Assembly (NCBI GenBank): GCA_902775565.1
Contig: CACYMP010000004.1
Span: 1 to 64,000, forward strand
Direction: 5' to 3'
DNA from: Oscillospiraceae bacterium
GTDB lineage: Bacteria; Bacillota; Clostridia; Saccharofermentanales; Saccharofermentanaceae
DNA length: 64,000 bases
In this document: one piece after another, positions 45,196-52,378 of the stretch
Layout of the letters: the number at the start of each line of letters is the position of its first letter
Position numbering within the stretch: the stretch's first letter is position 1
Notes under the pieces: generated by a model
Told to the model about the DNA's origin: nothing
The model's input: the letters and a program-made list of their open reading frames with translations, nothing else
Database searches by the model: none
Translations under genes and position numbers: made by a program

Positions 45196-45798
45196 TCATG
45201 CTTTCTTGCTTTCGAGAATCTTATCAACGATACCGTATTCAAGAGCTTCCTGAGCTGTCATCCAGTGATCTCTGTCCGTATCGTTCATCAGTGTCTCCAG
45301 GTCCTTGCCGCAGTTATCTGCGAGGATCTGGTTGAGACGCTTTCTCGTGTCCTTGATGTGGTCTGCGGCAATGAGGATCTCCGTAGCCTGACCCTGAGCA
45401 CCGCCCAGAGGCTGGTGGATCATTACCTCGGCGTTAGGCAGGATGCATCTCTTGCCCTTGGTTCCTGCCGAAAGAAGAACGGAACCCATTGAAGCAGCCA
45501 TACCCATGCAGATGGTCTGAACGTCAGGCTTGATGAGCTTCATGGTATCGTAGATCATGAGGCCGTCGGAAACAGATCCTCCGGGGCTGTTGATGTAGAA
45601 CTGAATATCCTTCTCCGGATCCTCTGCCTCGAGGAAGAGGAGCTGTGCCGTAATAAGGCTTGCTGTTACGTGGTTGACCTCTTCCGAAAGGATAACAATC
45701 CTCTCCTTGAGAAGTCTCGAATAGATGTCATAAGCGCGCTCTCCGCGGCCGGTCGTCTCAATTACTGTAGGGACTAAGCTTGACTTGATCAAATCCAT
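45196..45798 (-). CDS. clpP: ATP-dependent Clp protease proteolytic subunit
   Basis: 200 residues. The catalytic triad is Ser in [15 protein letters not shown], His in [14 protein letters not shown] and Asp in [14 protein letters not shown]. The N-terminal loop ([20 protein letters not shown]) and handle are typical of the housekeeping ClpP that assembles two heptamer rings with ClpX, ClpC or ClpA. It lies inside the heat-shock operon between grpE and dnaK (30 and 20 bases away), not beside tig or clpX where it is usually found; this places it under HrcA/CIRCE control by position. Confidence 0.95.
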   Translation of the reverse strand: MDLIKSSLVPTVIETTGRGERAYDIYSRLLKERIVILSEEVNHVTASLITAQLLFLEAEDPEKDIQFYINSPGGSVSDGLMIYDTMKLIKPDVQTICMGMAASMGSVLLSAGTKGKRCILPNAEVMIHQPLGGAQGQATEILIAADHIKDTRKRLNQILADNCGKDLETLMNDTDRDHWMTAQEALEYGIVDKILESKKA

Positions 45799-45828
45799 TT
45801 TTATTCTCTCCTTTGTTTATTTTTCTTA

Positions 45829-46410
45829 TCAGTTGGCGACCTGCACCACAACGTGCCTGATCACTTTTCCCTTGTACATATAGCCCTTGGTGAATACCAT
45901 TGCTATCTCCTGCTCTCCCAGATCTTCGTCTTCAACGTGCATAACCGCTTCGTGGAAGTTGGGATCGAACTTCTCACCGCGCTCGGCCTTGATCTCCTCA
46001 ACACCGATCTTGGTAAGGATATCTCCTGCCTGTCTGCCTAAAAGCTCGATACCTTCGATAACCTTGTCTATCGAGTTCTCGTCAGCGCCTTTCGCAGTCT
46101 CTACGGCACGGTCGATATTATCGATTACTGCGAGAAACTCCTTTGCGACATCAGCAACAGCATCAGCGTAAAGATTCTCTTTCTCTTTTTGTGTGCGCTT
46201 CCTGTAGTTGTCGTATTCGGCATACAGGCTCATGTAGCGCTTCTCGAGTTCCTCGCTCTTTTTGTCGGAATCCTCTGCAGCCTCTTCTGCCTCTGTCTCT
46301 TTGACTGTATCTTCGGTTTCTTTTTCCTCAGGTGCAGCCTCTTCTGCAGTAGCTTCGGAGTTCTCTTCCTCCTGAGCGTTCAGGATCTCTTCGTCTTTGT
46401 TTTCTTCCAT
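45829..46410 (-). CDS. grpE: GrpE nucleotide exchange factor
   Basis: 193 residues. An acidic Glu/Ala/Thr-rich N terminus of about 65 residues leads into the coiled coil (KRYMSLYAEYDNYRKRTQKE) and the beta-wing domain (FDPNFHEAVMHVEDEDLGE, FTKGYMYKGKVIRHVVVQVA). It releases ADP from DnaK. It follows hrcA after 33 bases. Confidence 0.95.
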   Translation of the reverse strand: MEENKDEEILNAQEEENSEATAEEAAPEEKETEDTVKETEAEEAAEDSDKKSEELEKRYMSLYAEYDNYRKRTQKEKENLYADAVADVAKEFLAVIDNIDRAVETAKGADENSIDKVIEGIELLGRQAGDILTKIGVEEIKAERGEKFDPNFHEAVMHVEDEDLGEQEIAMVFTKGYMYKGKVIRHVVVQVAN

Positions 46411-46443
46411 CCTTACTTATCCTTTCAATTTATTCTCTATATC

Positions 46444-47496
46444 TCATGTGAGCTTCTTGAGCTCTTCGTTGAGTTTCTTCTTTACGAAATCCATTTTCGA
46501 AATGACTCTCGAATAGTCCATTCTCTTGGGTCCTATGACTCCGATGTTGCCCGATACCGTATCTCCCATATTGTATGTGGCGGTAATGAAGCTGCAGTCA
46601 TCAAGGCCTTCGAGCGTGATCTCCTGACCGATCCTTATCATGTAGGAATCCTTCTTGCCGGTGCTTGTCGCAAGGTTCTCCATCTCGTTGACGTATCCTG
46701 CGACCATACCTGAATCTGAAAGCGTTCCCAGAAGATCTCTCGCGCGTCCCAATGAACCGAAATCGGGATATGCCAGCATCTTGTGCTCACCTTCAAGGTA
46801 GATGCTGAGCTGGTCAGCCTGCTTGATGGCGGTATAAGCCTCGTAGAGCACCTGCTTGAGCAGCGGATTCGGGATCTCCGTATCCTTTGCCGCGGTCTCC
46901 ACCGTTACAAAGGTTATCTCGTCTAAGGCCTTGCCCGTAAGGTTCTTCTCGATCGCACCGGAAAGCTTGATCATCTGCTCATCGGTAAAGAAATTAGGGA
47001 TCCTTACGATCTTGTCCTTTACGACGCCTGCAGAAAGAACGAGAACGACAAGAGCCTTGCCCGGCTCGATCATGAGGATCTTTATCTGCTTGAGAAAACT
47101 CTTTCTGAGCCTGGGGCTCATGGAAAGCGATACAAATCCCGTTGCTTCGGAAAGAGTGTGCGTGGCGCTCTTGATGAGTTCAGCTGCCTCATCGACAGTG
47201 CCGGAGATATTTGACTCTATCTCTTCCTGCTCTTTGGGAGAAAGCGTATCTATCTTCATAAGAGAATCGACATATTCGCGGTAACCGCGGTCGGAAGGGA
47301 TCCTGCCTGCCGAAGTATGGGGCTTCTCAATGAATCCGAGCCTCTCTAATTCAGCCATGTCGTTTCTTAATGTGGCGGAGCTGACCCTGAAGTCGTGACG
47401 CTCAATGAGCGACTTGGATCCTACGGGCTCGTTTGTTGCGACATAATCGTCGACTATAGCCTGAAGTACTCTCTTTTTGCGGTCATCAAGTTCCAT
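46444..47496 (-). CDS. hrcA: Heat-inducible transcription repressor HrcA
   Basis: 350 residues. The N-terminal winged helix-turn-helix has RKKRVLQAIVDDYVATNEPV and SSATLRNDMAELERLGFIEKPHTSAGRIPSD. The sensor domain has GKALVVLVLSAGVVKD, and the C terminus is IGVIGPKRMDYSRVIS. HrcA binds CIRCE and needs GroEL to stay active. The ATG at 47496 is chosen from the domain start (MELDDRKKRVLQ), with an AGGAG about 11 bases upstream; the longer reading runs through the CIRCE box and promoter. First gene of the operon hrcA-grpE-clpP-dnaK-dnaJ-prmA, which represses itself. Confidence 0.95.
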   Translation of the reverse strand: MELDDRKKRVLQAIVDDYVATNEPVGSKSLIERHDFRVSSATLRNDMAELERLGFIEKPHTSAGRIPSDRGYREYVDSLMKIDTLSPKEQEEIESNISGTVDEAAELIKSATHTLSEATGFVSLSMSPRLRKSFLKQIKILMIEPGKALVVLVLSAGVVKDKIVRIPNFFTDEQMIKLSGAIEKNLTGKALDEITFVTVETAAKDTEIPNPLLKQVLYEAYTAIKQADQLSIYLEGEHKMLAYPDFGSLGRARDLLGTLSDSGMVAGYVNEMENLATSTGKKDSYMIRIGQEITLEGLDDCSFITATYNMGDTVSGNIGVIGPKRMDYSRVISKMDFVKKKLNEELKKLT

Positions 47497-47521
47497 CTCA
47501 AGATCTGCTCCTTTCGTCTGA

Positions 47522-47548
47522 TTAGCACTCTTCTCTTCCGAGTGCCAA
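47522..47548 (-). promoter_or_regulatory. CIRCE operator
   Basis: On minus, TTGGCACTC, nine bases, GAGTGCTAA; consensus TTAGCACTC-N9-GAGTGCTAA with one change in the left arm. It covers the expected transcription start region, so HrcA binding would block initiation. Confidence 0.92.
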
Positions 47549-47552
47549 CAAC

Positions 47553-47581
47553 AATATACTATCAAAGTCAAAAATAGTCAA
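47553..47581 (-). promoter_or_regulatory. Promoter of the heat-shock operon
   Basis: On minus, TTGACT (47576-47581), 17-base spacer, TATATT (47553-47558), directly upstream of CIRCE. Confidence 0.75.
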
Positions 47582-47634
47582 ATGGTAATGTGAGGCAGAA
47601 TATAGTGAATCTCCAAACGCCCTGTTTCAGGCAT

Positions 47635-48837
47635 TTACAGGAAATCTTCCATGACAAGATTAGCCAGATCGAGTCCCTTGGATGTCAGGAATATCCTTTG
47701 ACCTTCGACCGCGAGCAGGCCCTTTCCGGTATTGCTTTCAAGCACATTTTTATAGACTTCTTCGAATCTTTTTCCGTATCTGCTGTAAAATTCGGCGGTA
47801 TCTATCCCTTTTGAAGTGCGGAGCTTGAGAAAAGGATATTCCCTCATCTTGTCCTCTAAAGTGAGCCTCTCCTCACAATAAAGGAACCCTTCTATCGAAT
47901 CCGGAGTGGCATTTGCGTATCCCAGCAGCTTTAATATGTCATTTTCTTTTATAGCGCACGCGCATTTAATATAAGACTCGACATTATCTTCATGGCCGAA
48001 CCTGACCGAGTTCAGATAACCGTGGGCACCTGCGCCTACCGCATAGTAATCCGCACCGTCCCAGTATGCGGTGTTATGCCTGCTCTCAAATCCCGGGATG
48101 CTGCTGTTGGAGATCTCATAAGGGATAATGCCGTTCGCCCTGAGAAATCTTCTCACCATATGATACATGCCCCGTTCTGTCTCAGGTGTCAACAGATCTT
48201 CGATGGAATCCTTATAAAGGTCGTAAAACGGTGTGTTCTCCTCTATGGAGAGCGAATATGTACTCACGTGCTTGACGCCCATGTCTATAACGGTCTTAAG
48301 CCCTTCTAGGATCATTTCCATGTCCTGACCCGGAACGCCTGTGATAAAGTCAACAGAAATATTGGCAAACCCGGCTTCAAAAGCTTCGTTAAGGGCCTTT
48401 ATGGCGCCCTTTGAATCGTGGAGTCTCCCGAGAGTCTTAAGCACGCCGTCATTTAACGACTGTATTCCCATGGAAAGGCGGTTAAAACCGCTGCTTAGAT
48501 ACTTCTTTCCTTTCTCTTTCGAAAAGGATGCGGGATTGACTTCCAGAGTTATCTCTGCGTCAGATCCAATCCCGAATGATGCGGTTATCTCTTCAAGAAG
48601 CCCGCAGACAAGCTCTTCGGGCACGCAGGAAGGCGTTCCGCCTCCGAAATAAACGGTATCGGGACCATTGTCACCAGAAGAGCCGTGCTTTTTGTCAAAG
48701 TCAGCCCAGAAGCGCGCCTCTTTGACTGCCGCATCGTAATACGCCTCAGCGCATGACCTGTCTGTTATCGAGTAAAAGTCACAGTACGGGCATTTGCGGA
48801 CACAGAACGGATTGTGAACGTAGATGTGTCTTCCCAT
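47635..48837 (-). CDS. hemW: HemW-like radical SAM protein
   Basis: 400 residues. The radical-SAM [4Fe-4S] motif is YVHNPFCVRKCPYCDFYS (CxxxCxxC, residues 5-22). VYFGGGTPSCVPEELV, NPASFSKEKGKKYL, SVDFITGVPGQ and SRHNTAYWDGADYYAVGAGA follow in HemW/HemN order. HemW delivers haem; it was long misannotated as oxygen-independent coproporphyrinogen oxidase, and lacks HemN's extra N-terminal segment. Its ATG overlaps the TGA of the DUF4276-type gene (TGATG), so it depends on translation of that gene. HemW commonly precedes hrcA in Bacillota (lepA-hemN-hrcA), which fits here. Confidence 0.9.
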   Translation of the reverse strand: MGRHIYVHNPFCVRKCPYCDFYSITDRSCAEAYYDAAVKEARFWADFDKKHGSSGDNGPDTVYFGGGTPSCVPEELVCGLLEEITASFGIGSDAEITLEVNPASFSKEKGKKYLSSGFNRLSMGIQSLNDGVLKTLGRLHDSKGAIKALNEAFEAGFANISVDFITGVPGQDMEMILEGLKTVIDMGVKHVSTYSLSIEENTPFYDLYKDSIEDLLTPETERGMYHMVRRFLRANGIIPYEISNSSIPGFESRHNTAYWDGADYYAVGAGAHGYLNSVRFGHEDNVESYIKCACAIKENDILKLLGYANATPDSIEGFLYCEERLTLEDKMREYPFLKLRTSKGIDTAEFYSRYGKRFEEVYKNVLESNTGKGLLAVEGQRIFLTSKGLDLANLVMEDFL

Positions 48838-49517
48838 CAGAAACTGCGTTTCCTGTAGATCGGCACAGGGTTCTTCAGAGCCGTGACGAGTGCCATCTTG
48901 AAATTCTTAAAGCTCGGCGAGATATTGTTCTCGGGCTGCATGAACCTGGATATCTCTTCAGCCCATCTTGCCTTGTAGTGTCCGATAGCCGGATAACCGA
49001 TATCTATAAGCTTGTCGGCGTTCTCGCTTATTGCCCTGCAGAGCACCTCCCAGGTGCCGCAGACGGAATCCTGCTCGTAGGAATCAAGCACCTTTTTATC
49101 GCACTGCGGATATGCATCAATTACCGCCTGCCTGTCGCCTAACATCCATGCCTCGATCTCCTCAGTGCTTAAACCGACGATGCTCCTTATGTCCGGAGCG
49201 TACTTGCGCGCGGTCTCATACAGTTCTTTTCTCAAGGCTTCAGGATCGTTGTTGTCTGAATCCATGGCGATTATGAGGATGATCTCTTTACCCCTGTAAA
49301 CGTTGTTGTAAGCCCGCAGCTTTGCAGGAAGAAGATCCAGCAATGAACTCGCGAACTTCGGCGGCTTGGAATCGGGCTCCTTCGGAAGGCTTCCGCATCC
49401 GCGGTGGGGTCTGACATTTACCTGTGCTTTGGCGCCTTCCGCGCTGCATATCCTCTCAACGGAACGTTCAACGACTACGGCGCCTGATTTATCTTCAGAA
49501 AGTATTTCGATAAGCAT
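48837..49517 (-). CDS. DUF4276-family TOPRIM-like protein
   Basis: 226 residues that look like DUF4276. The early acidic segment is MLIEILSEDKSG (Glu4, Glu8), then LIIAMDSDNNDP (Asp86, Asp88, the DxD of a TOPRIM-like fold) and STEEIEAWMLGDRQAV, a motif characteristic of this family. DUF4276 proteins are found paired with AAA-type ATPases; many such pairs are predicted to act as OLD-like nuclease systems. The partner is the ATPase gene three bases upstream, and the stop overlaps the hemW start. Nuclease function is inferred. It is cytoplasmic and has no close relation to hemW. Confidence 0.7.
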   Translation of the reverse strand: MLIEILSEDKSGAVVVERSVERICSAEGAKAQVNVRPHRGCGSLPKEPDSKPPKFASSLLDLLPAKLRAYNNVYRGKEIILIIAMDSDNNDPEALRKELYETARKYAPDIRSIVGLSTEEIEAWMLGDRQAVIDAYPQCDKKVLDSYEQDSVCGTWEVLCRAISENADKLIDIGYPAIGHYKARWAEEISRFMQPENNISPSFKNFKMALVTALKNPVPIYRKRSF

Positions 49518-49520
49518 ATA

Positions 49521-50729
49521 TCAGTTTGTTTCCTCATCGGTATCCAGATGGCCTGCGTACCATATCGCGCCCATTCCGACTCCCTGTTTGAACATTTCGC
49601 AGACGAGCGGATCATCACCCGCGCATCTGATAGTCACATCACCGTTGTCTTTCTCGAAAGACCTCTCGAATATCCAGACTTCCTTGGGTGACAAAGTCTC
49701 GATTATATACGGGTTGTGCGTCGAAAAGATTATCTGGCAATAAGGATTCTTCAGAGTATATGACCTCATCTCATCAGCAAGGATATCGACCATGTCGTGG
49801 TAGAGATCCTTATCCGGAGTCTCGATGAAGATCGTCGATCTCGGCGCTCCGTCACGCAGGAGCAGCAGATAAAGGAACAGCTTATCCGGGCTCTCCTTCA
49901 ATACCTCCGGAAGGCTCTTCTTGTGCTTCATCGTAGGTATCTTTGCCTTGATCTCGGATACTGTCTTTTCATATCCGGCCTCATCCTTCATCTTCATGTA
50001 TTCAAGGACGTTGCCGACATTGGAACCCATGCTGTTAAGGTGCTTGTGTCCTCCGGGAGCTCCGCCGTCATTAAAATAGGAACTCTGCTCCTCCGAAGAG
50101 AAGCTGCAGAAGAACCATCCCCTTATCTCTTTAAGGAGCTCAACAAAGATCTTGTATTTCGTCAGTTTGCCGTAAAGGCTCAGAGCGGTAAGATGCTCGT
50201 CATCAAGATAGACTTCGCCGGTCTGCTCTTCCGAGGGCGAAGAATAAACGATAGTACCGTTACCGTCAGTGATATCGAGCATCGTAATGATCCTGATATC
50301 ATCGCCGTCTTTAACGGTTGTCAGCACTTTTTCGAAACAGATATATGGAACCTTATAGATATTGGCAACAATGCCAATCTCATACTGGATGTACTTGGAC
50401 TTGTGCGAATCACTGTCCTCTATCTTAAAGAACACCCTGAATATCGAAGGCTTGGAGATATCAGGAGTCATATTGGCAAAGCCCGGCCTTCCCTTGCTTA
50501 TGGAAGCCTGGGCACAGCCTTCGTTGATCACATCCTGAAGGAAGGAAAGGCATCCCATAAAGCTTGTCTTGCCGGTACTGTTGCGGCCGACAAAAGCATT
50601 CAGGTTGCGGAACCTGTTATGAACGGCAGCTTCCCTGTCTTTGGCGATGCTGATGCTCTCATCGATAAGAATGCCCGCCAGGTCTTTATCGAACACATCA
50701 AAGTTTTCTATCTCAACACCGAGGATCAT
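49521..50729 (-). CDS. AAA/ABC-type ATPase (AAA_21-like), partner of DUF4276
   Basis: 402 residues. The N-terminal half-site has Walker A FVGRNSTGKTSFM (residues 47-59). The C-terminal half has a Walker B-like STIFIETPDKDLYHD (298-312) and the H-loop IIFSTHNPYIIETLS (334-348). In AAA_21/OLD ATPases the Walker B reads hhhDEPE; here Asp is Glu and the following Glu is Thr, so hydrolysis may be slow or lost. A signature-like SPDKLFLYLLLL is divergent. The C terminus (GVGMGAIWYAGHL) resembles DUF4276-partner ATPases. A strong ribosome site is not obvious (CAGGGGG). Expressed before the DUF4276 gene; possible defence or DNA-repair function (inference). Confidence 0.7.
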   Translation of the reverse strand: MILGVEIENFDVFDKDLAGILIDESISIAKDREAAVHNRFRNLNAFVGRNSTGKTSFMGCLSFLQDVINEGCAQASISKGRPGFANMTPDISKPSIFRVFFKIEDSDSHKSKYIQYEIGIVANIYKVPYICFEKVLTTVKDGDDIRIITMLDITDGNGTIVYSSPSEEQTGEVYLDDEHLTALSLYGKLTKYKIFVELLKEIRGWFFCSFSSEEQSSYFNDGGAPGGHKHLNSMGSNVGNVLEYMKMKDEAGYEKTVSEIKAKIPTMKHKKSLPEVLKESPDKLFLYLLLLRDGAPRSTIFIETPDKDLYHDMVDILADEMRSYTLKNPYCQIIFSTHNPYIIETLSPKEVWIFERSFEKDNGDVTIRCAGDDPLVCEMFKQGVGMGAIWYAGHLDTDEETN

Positions 50730-50751
50730 GTAATACCCCCTGTTCTTATAA

Positions 50752-50778
50752 ACAGACGGTCGCAGTTTTGCGGCCGTC
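50752..50778 (-). terminator. Terminator-like hairpin after the coiled-coil gene
   Basis: On minus, GACGGCCGCA and TGCGACCGTC form a 10-bp stem with one mismatch and a 4-base loop, followed by TGTTTATAAG. It would separate the ftsZ-to-coaD transcript from the ATPase gene. Confidence 0.6.
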
Positions 50779-50804
50779 AGTAGTGATCAGTTCAATCTTA
50801 AGGA

Positions 50805-51299
50805 TTACTGGCTGTCTGTAAGAGCCGCATCGATCTCTGCGAGGTTTGTCTGGATCTTAGCCATATTCTCGCTAAGTGTTCCGTTGACGTTCTCGAGGAG
50901 CTGCTTAACATAAAGGTGAGCGTTCTTACGAAGTTCTTCTGCCTGTGCCTCAGCGGTGGCAATGATCTTCGCAGCCTCTTCCCTTGCACCCTTTGTGATC
51001 TCGTGGTCATTGACCTTCATAGCATACATGCGGTTTGCGTCATCAATGATCTTCTTATTCTTCTCACGTGCCGTGCTGATGATATCCTGTGCACGCGATA
51101 CGATATCGTTTGACTGGGCTACGGCTCCGGGCAGGTTGTTCTTCAATATCTGGAGAGAATTGACTGTCTCTGTCCTCTCGATAGAGCACTTGTCCGAAAA
51201 AGGTACGCTAGAAGCGTCCTTTATCATATCAATCAAGTAATCAATGTGCTTGATCGCATCATAGCGCTGGCCTCCCTGATTGAAATTGCTGTTCTCCAT
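50805..51299 (-). CDS. Coiled-coil protein (F0F1 subunit-B-like)
   Basis: 164 residues, almost entirely helical with long Ala/Glu/Lys heptads (DIVSRAQDIISTAREKNKKI, REEAAKIIATAEAQAEELRK). Such proteins next to coaD in Clostridia are annotated as ATPase or ATP-synthase-B-like, but there is no membrane segment or nucleotide motif. They are more likely DivIVA-like or structural; function unknown. It overlaps the coaD stop by one base (TAATG) and closes the ftsZ-to-coaD run. Confidence 0.75.
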   Translation of the reverse strand: MENSNFNQGGQRYDAIKHIDYLIDMIKDASSVPFSDKCSIERTETVNSLQILKNNLPGAVAQSNDIVSRAQDIISTAREKNKKIIDDANRMYAMKVNDHEITKGAREEAAKIIATAEAQAEELRKNAHLYVKQLLENVNGTLSENMAKIQTNLAEIDAALTDSQ

Positions 51300-51796
51300 T
51301 ACTGTTTCCTTCCTTTCTTGAATTTGTCCTTAACCTCTTCTAGTATCTCGGCAGGTACCATCTTTGAGATGTCGCCGCCGTAAAAACCAACTTCCTTTAC
51401 GATCGTTGAGGATATGAGCGACATGTCGTCCCTGCAGGGCAGGAGCACGGCGTCATAACCGGGATAGAGCAGTCTGTTCGCCAGAGCGAGCTCTGCTTCG
51501 TATCGGAAATCAGACTCGGATCTGATGCCTCTTACTACGGCACAGCAGCCGAGATCCGAATAGAGGTCGACCAGAAGTCCGTCCCACTTCATGACCTTGA
51601 TGTGGTCCAGTTCCTCGCCGGTAAGAGATTTCCTGATCAGGTCCTCTCTTTCCTCTATGGTGAAGAGCGGCGTCTTGGCAGAGTTTTCCATGACTGCCAC
51701 AACAAGCTCATCGCACAGCTTGGATGCGCGCCTTGCGATGTCCCTGTGGCCTCTCGTGAAGGGATCGAACGTCCCCGGGAAAAGCATTACCTTCAA
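51299..51796 (-). CDS. coaD: Phosphopantetheine adenylyltransferase
   Basis: 165 residues. The HxGH-type site is LFPGTFDPFTRGHRDIARRA (residues 5-24), with the partner motif YPGYDAVLLPCRDDMSLISS. VRGIRSESDFRYEAELAL binds the substrate. It makes dephospho-CoA from 4'-phosphopantetheine and ATP. Size typical. Four-base overlap with rsmD (ATGA) and one-base overlap with the coiled-coil gene. Confidence 0.95.
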   Translation of the reverse strand: MKVMLFPGTFDPFTRGHRDIARRASKLCDELVVAVMENSAKTPLFTIEEREDLIRKSLTGEELDHIKVMKWDGLLVDLYSDLGCCAVVRGIRSESDFRYEAELALANRLLYPGYDAVLLPCRDDMSLISSTIVKEVGFYGGDISKMVPAEILEEVKDKFKKGRKQ

Positions 51797-52377
51797 CTTA
51801 CCGTCTCCTCCGCGCGTTTCTTAAAAAATGTTATCACGGTAGTCCCATAACTACAAGAACGAACACTTTTTAATTCCGCCAAGCATTCTGCCGGAGGATT
51901 GTCAGACGCATGCTCGATAATGAGCATTCCGCCTTCGCTGAGCAATCCCGCCCGGCATATTATATCCCCCGCGGCAAGCGCTGCCTCAGGCACCGTCTTG
52001 TACGGAGGGTCCATGAATATAATATCAAATTTCTCTCCGTTTGACCCGAGTTTCTCAAGTGCCTGTATATAACCGGACTTGATGAACCTGATCTCAGGCG
52101 AATCCTTCATGCGGATCTTCTCGAGATTTCTGGATATTATCCTTGCCGGATCGCCGCCCTTATCGACCAGTGTGGCGCGCACGGCTCCGCGGCTTACGGC
52201 CTCTATTCCTATCTGCCCGGAGCCTGCGAAAAGATCTAAGAATTCACTTCCGGGAACATCGTTTTGAATGATCGAGAACAATGCCTCCTTGACCTTATCT
52301 GTAGTAGGCCTCGTCTTATCCCCTTCAGGCGCGAAAAGCACCGTTCCCCTGAATCTTCCCGTTATTACTCTAGGCAT
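51793..52377 (-). CDS. rsmD: 16S rRNA (guanine966-N2)-methyltransferase
   Basis: 194 residues. VITGRFRGTVLFAPEG at the N terminus, RPTTDKVKEALFSII, SAM motif FLDLFAGSGQIGIEAVSRGA and catalytic FMDPPYKTVPE (DPPY). It modifies G966 of 16S rRNA. The order rsmD-coaD is widespread. It starts 1 base after the recG stop, and its stop overlaps coaD. Confidence 0.94.
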   Translation of the reverse strand: MPRVITGRFRGTVLFAPEGDKTRPTTDKVKEALFSIIQNDVPGSEFLDLFAGSGQIGIEAVSRGAVRATLVDKGGDPARIISRNLEKIRMKDSPEIRFIKSGYIQALEKLGSNGEKFDIIFMDPPYKTVPEAALAAGDIICRAGLLSEGGMLIIEHASDNPPAECLAELKSVRSCSYGTTVITFFKKRAEETVS

Positions 52378-52378
52378 A

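Noticed and set aside
47497..47571. Longer hrcA start
   Set aside because: The extension would be encoded by the CIRCE operator and promoter region itself.
48837..50729. Assignment as PARIS, Gabija or another named defence system
   Set aside because: Domain order and motifs (DUF4276, degraded Walker B) do not match any named system closely enough; reported as an unassigned pair.
49797..50783. 328-residue plus-strand reading frame
   Set aside because: Antisense to the AAA ATPase gene whose Walker motifs fix the true strand.
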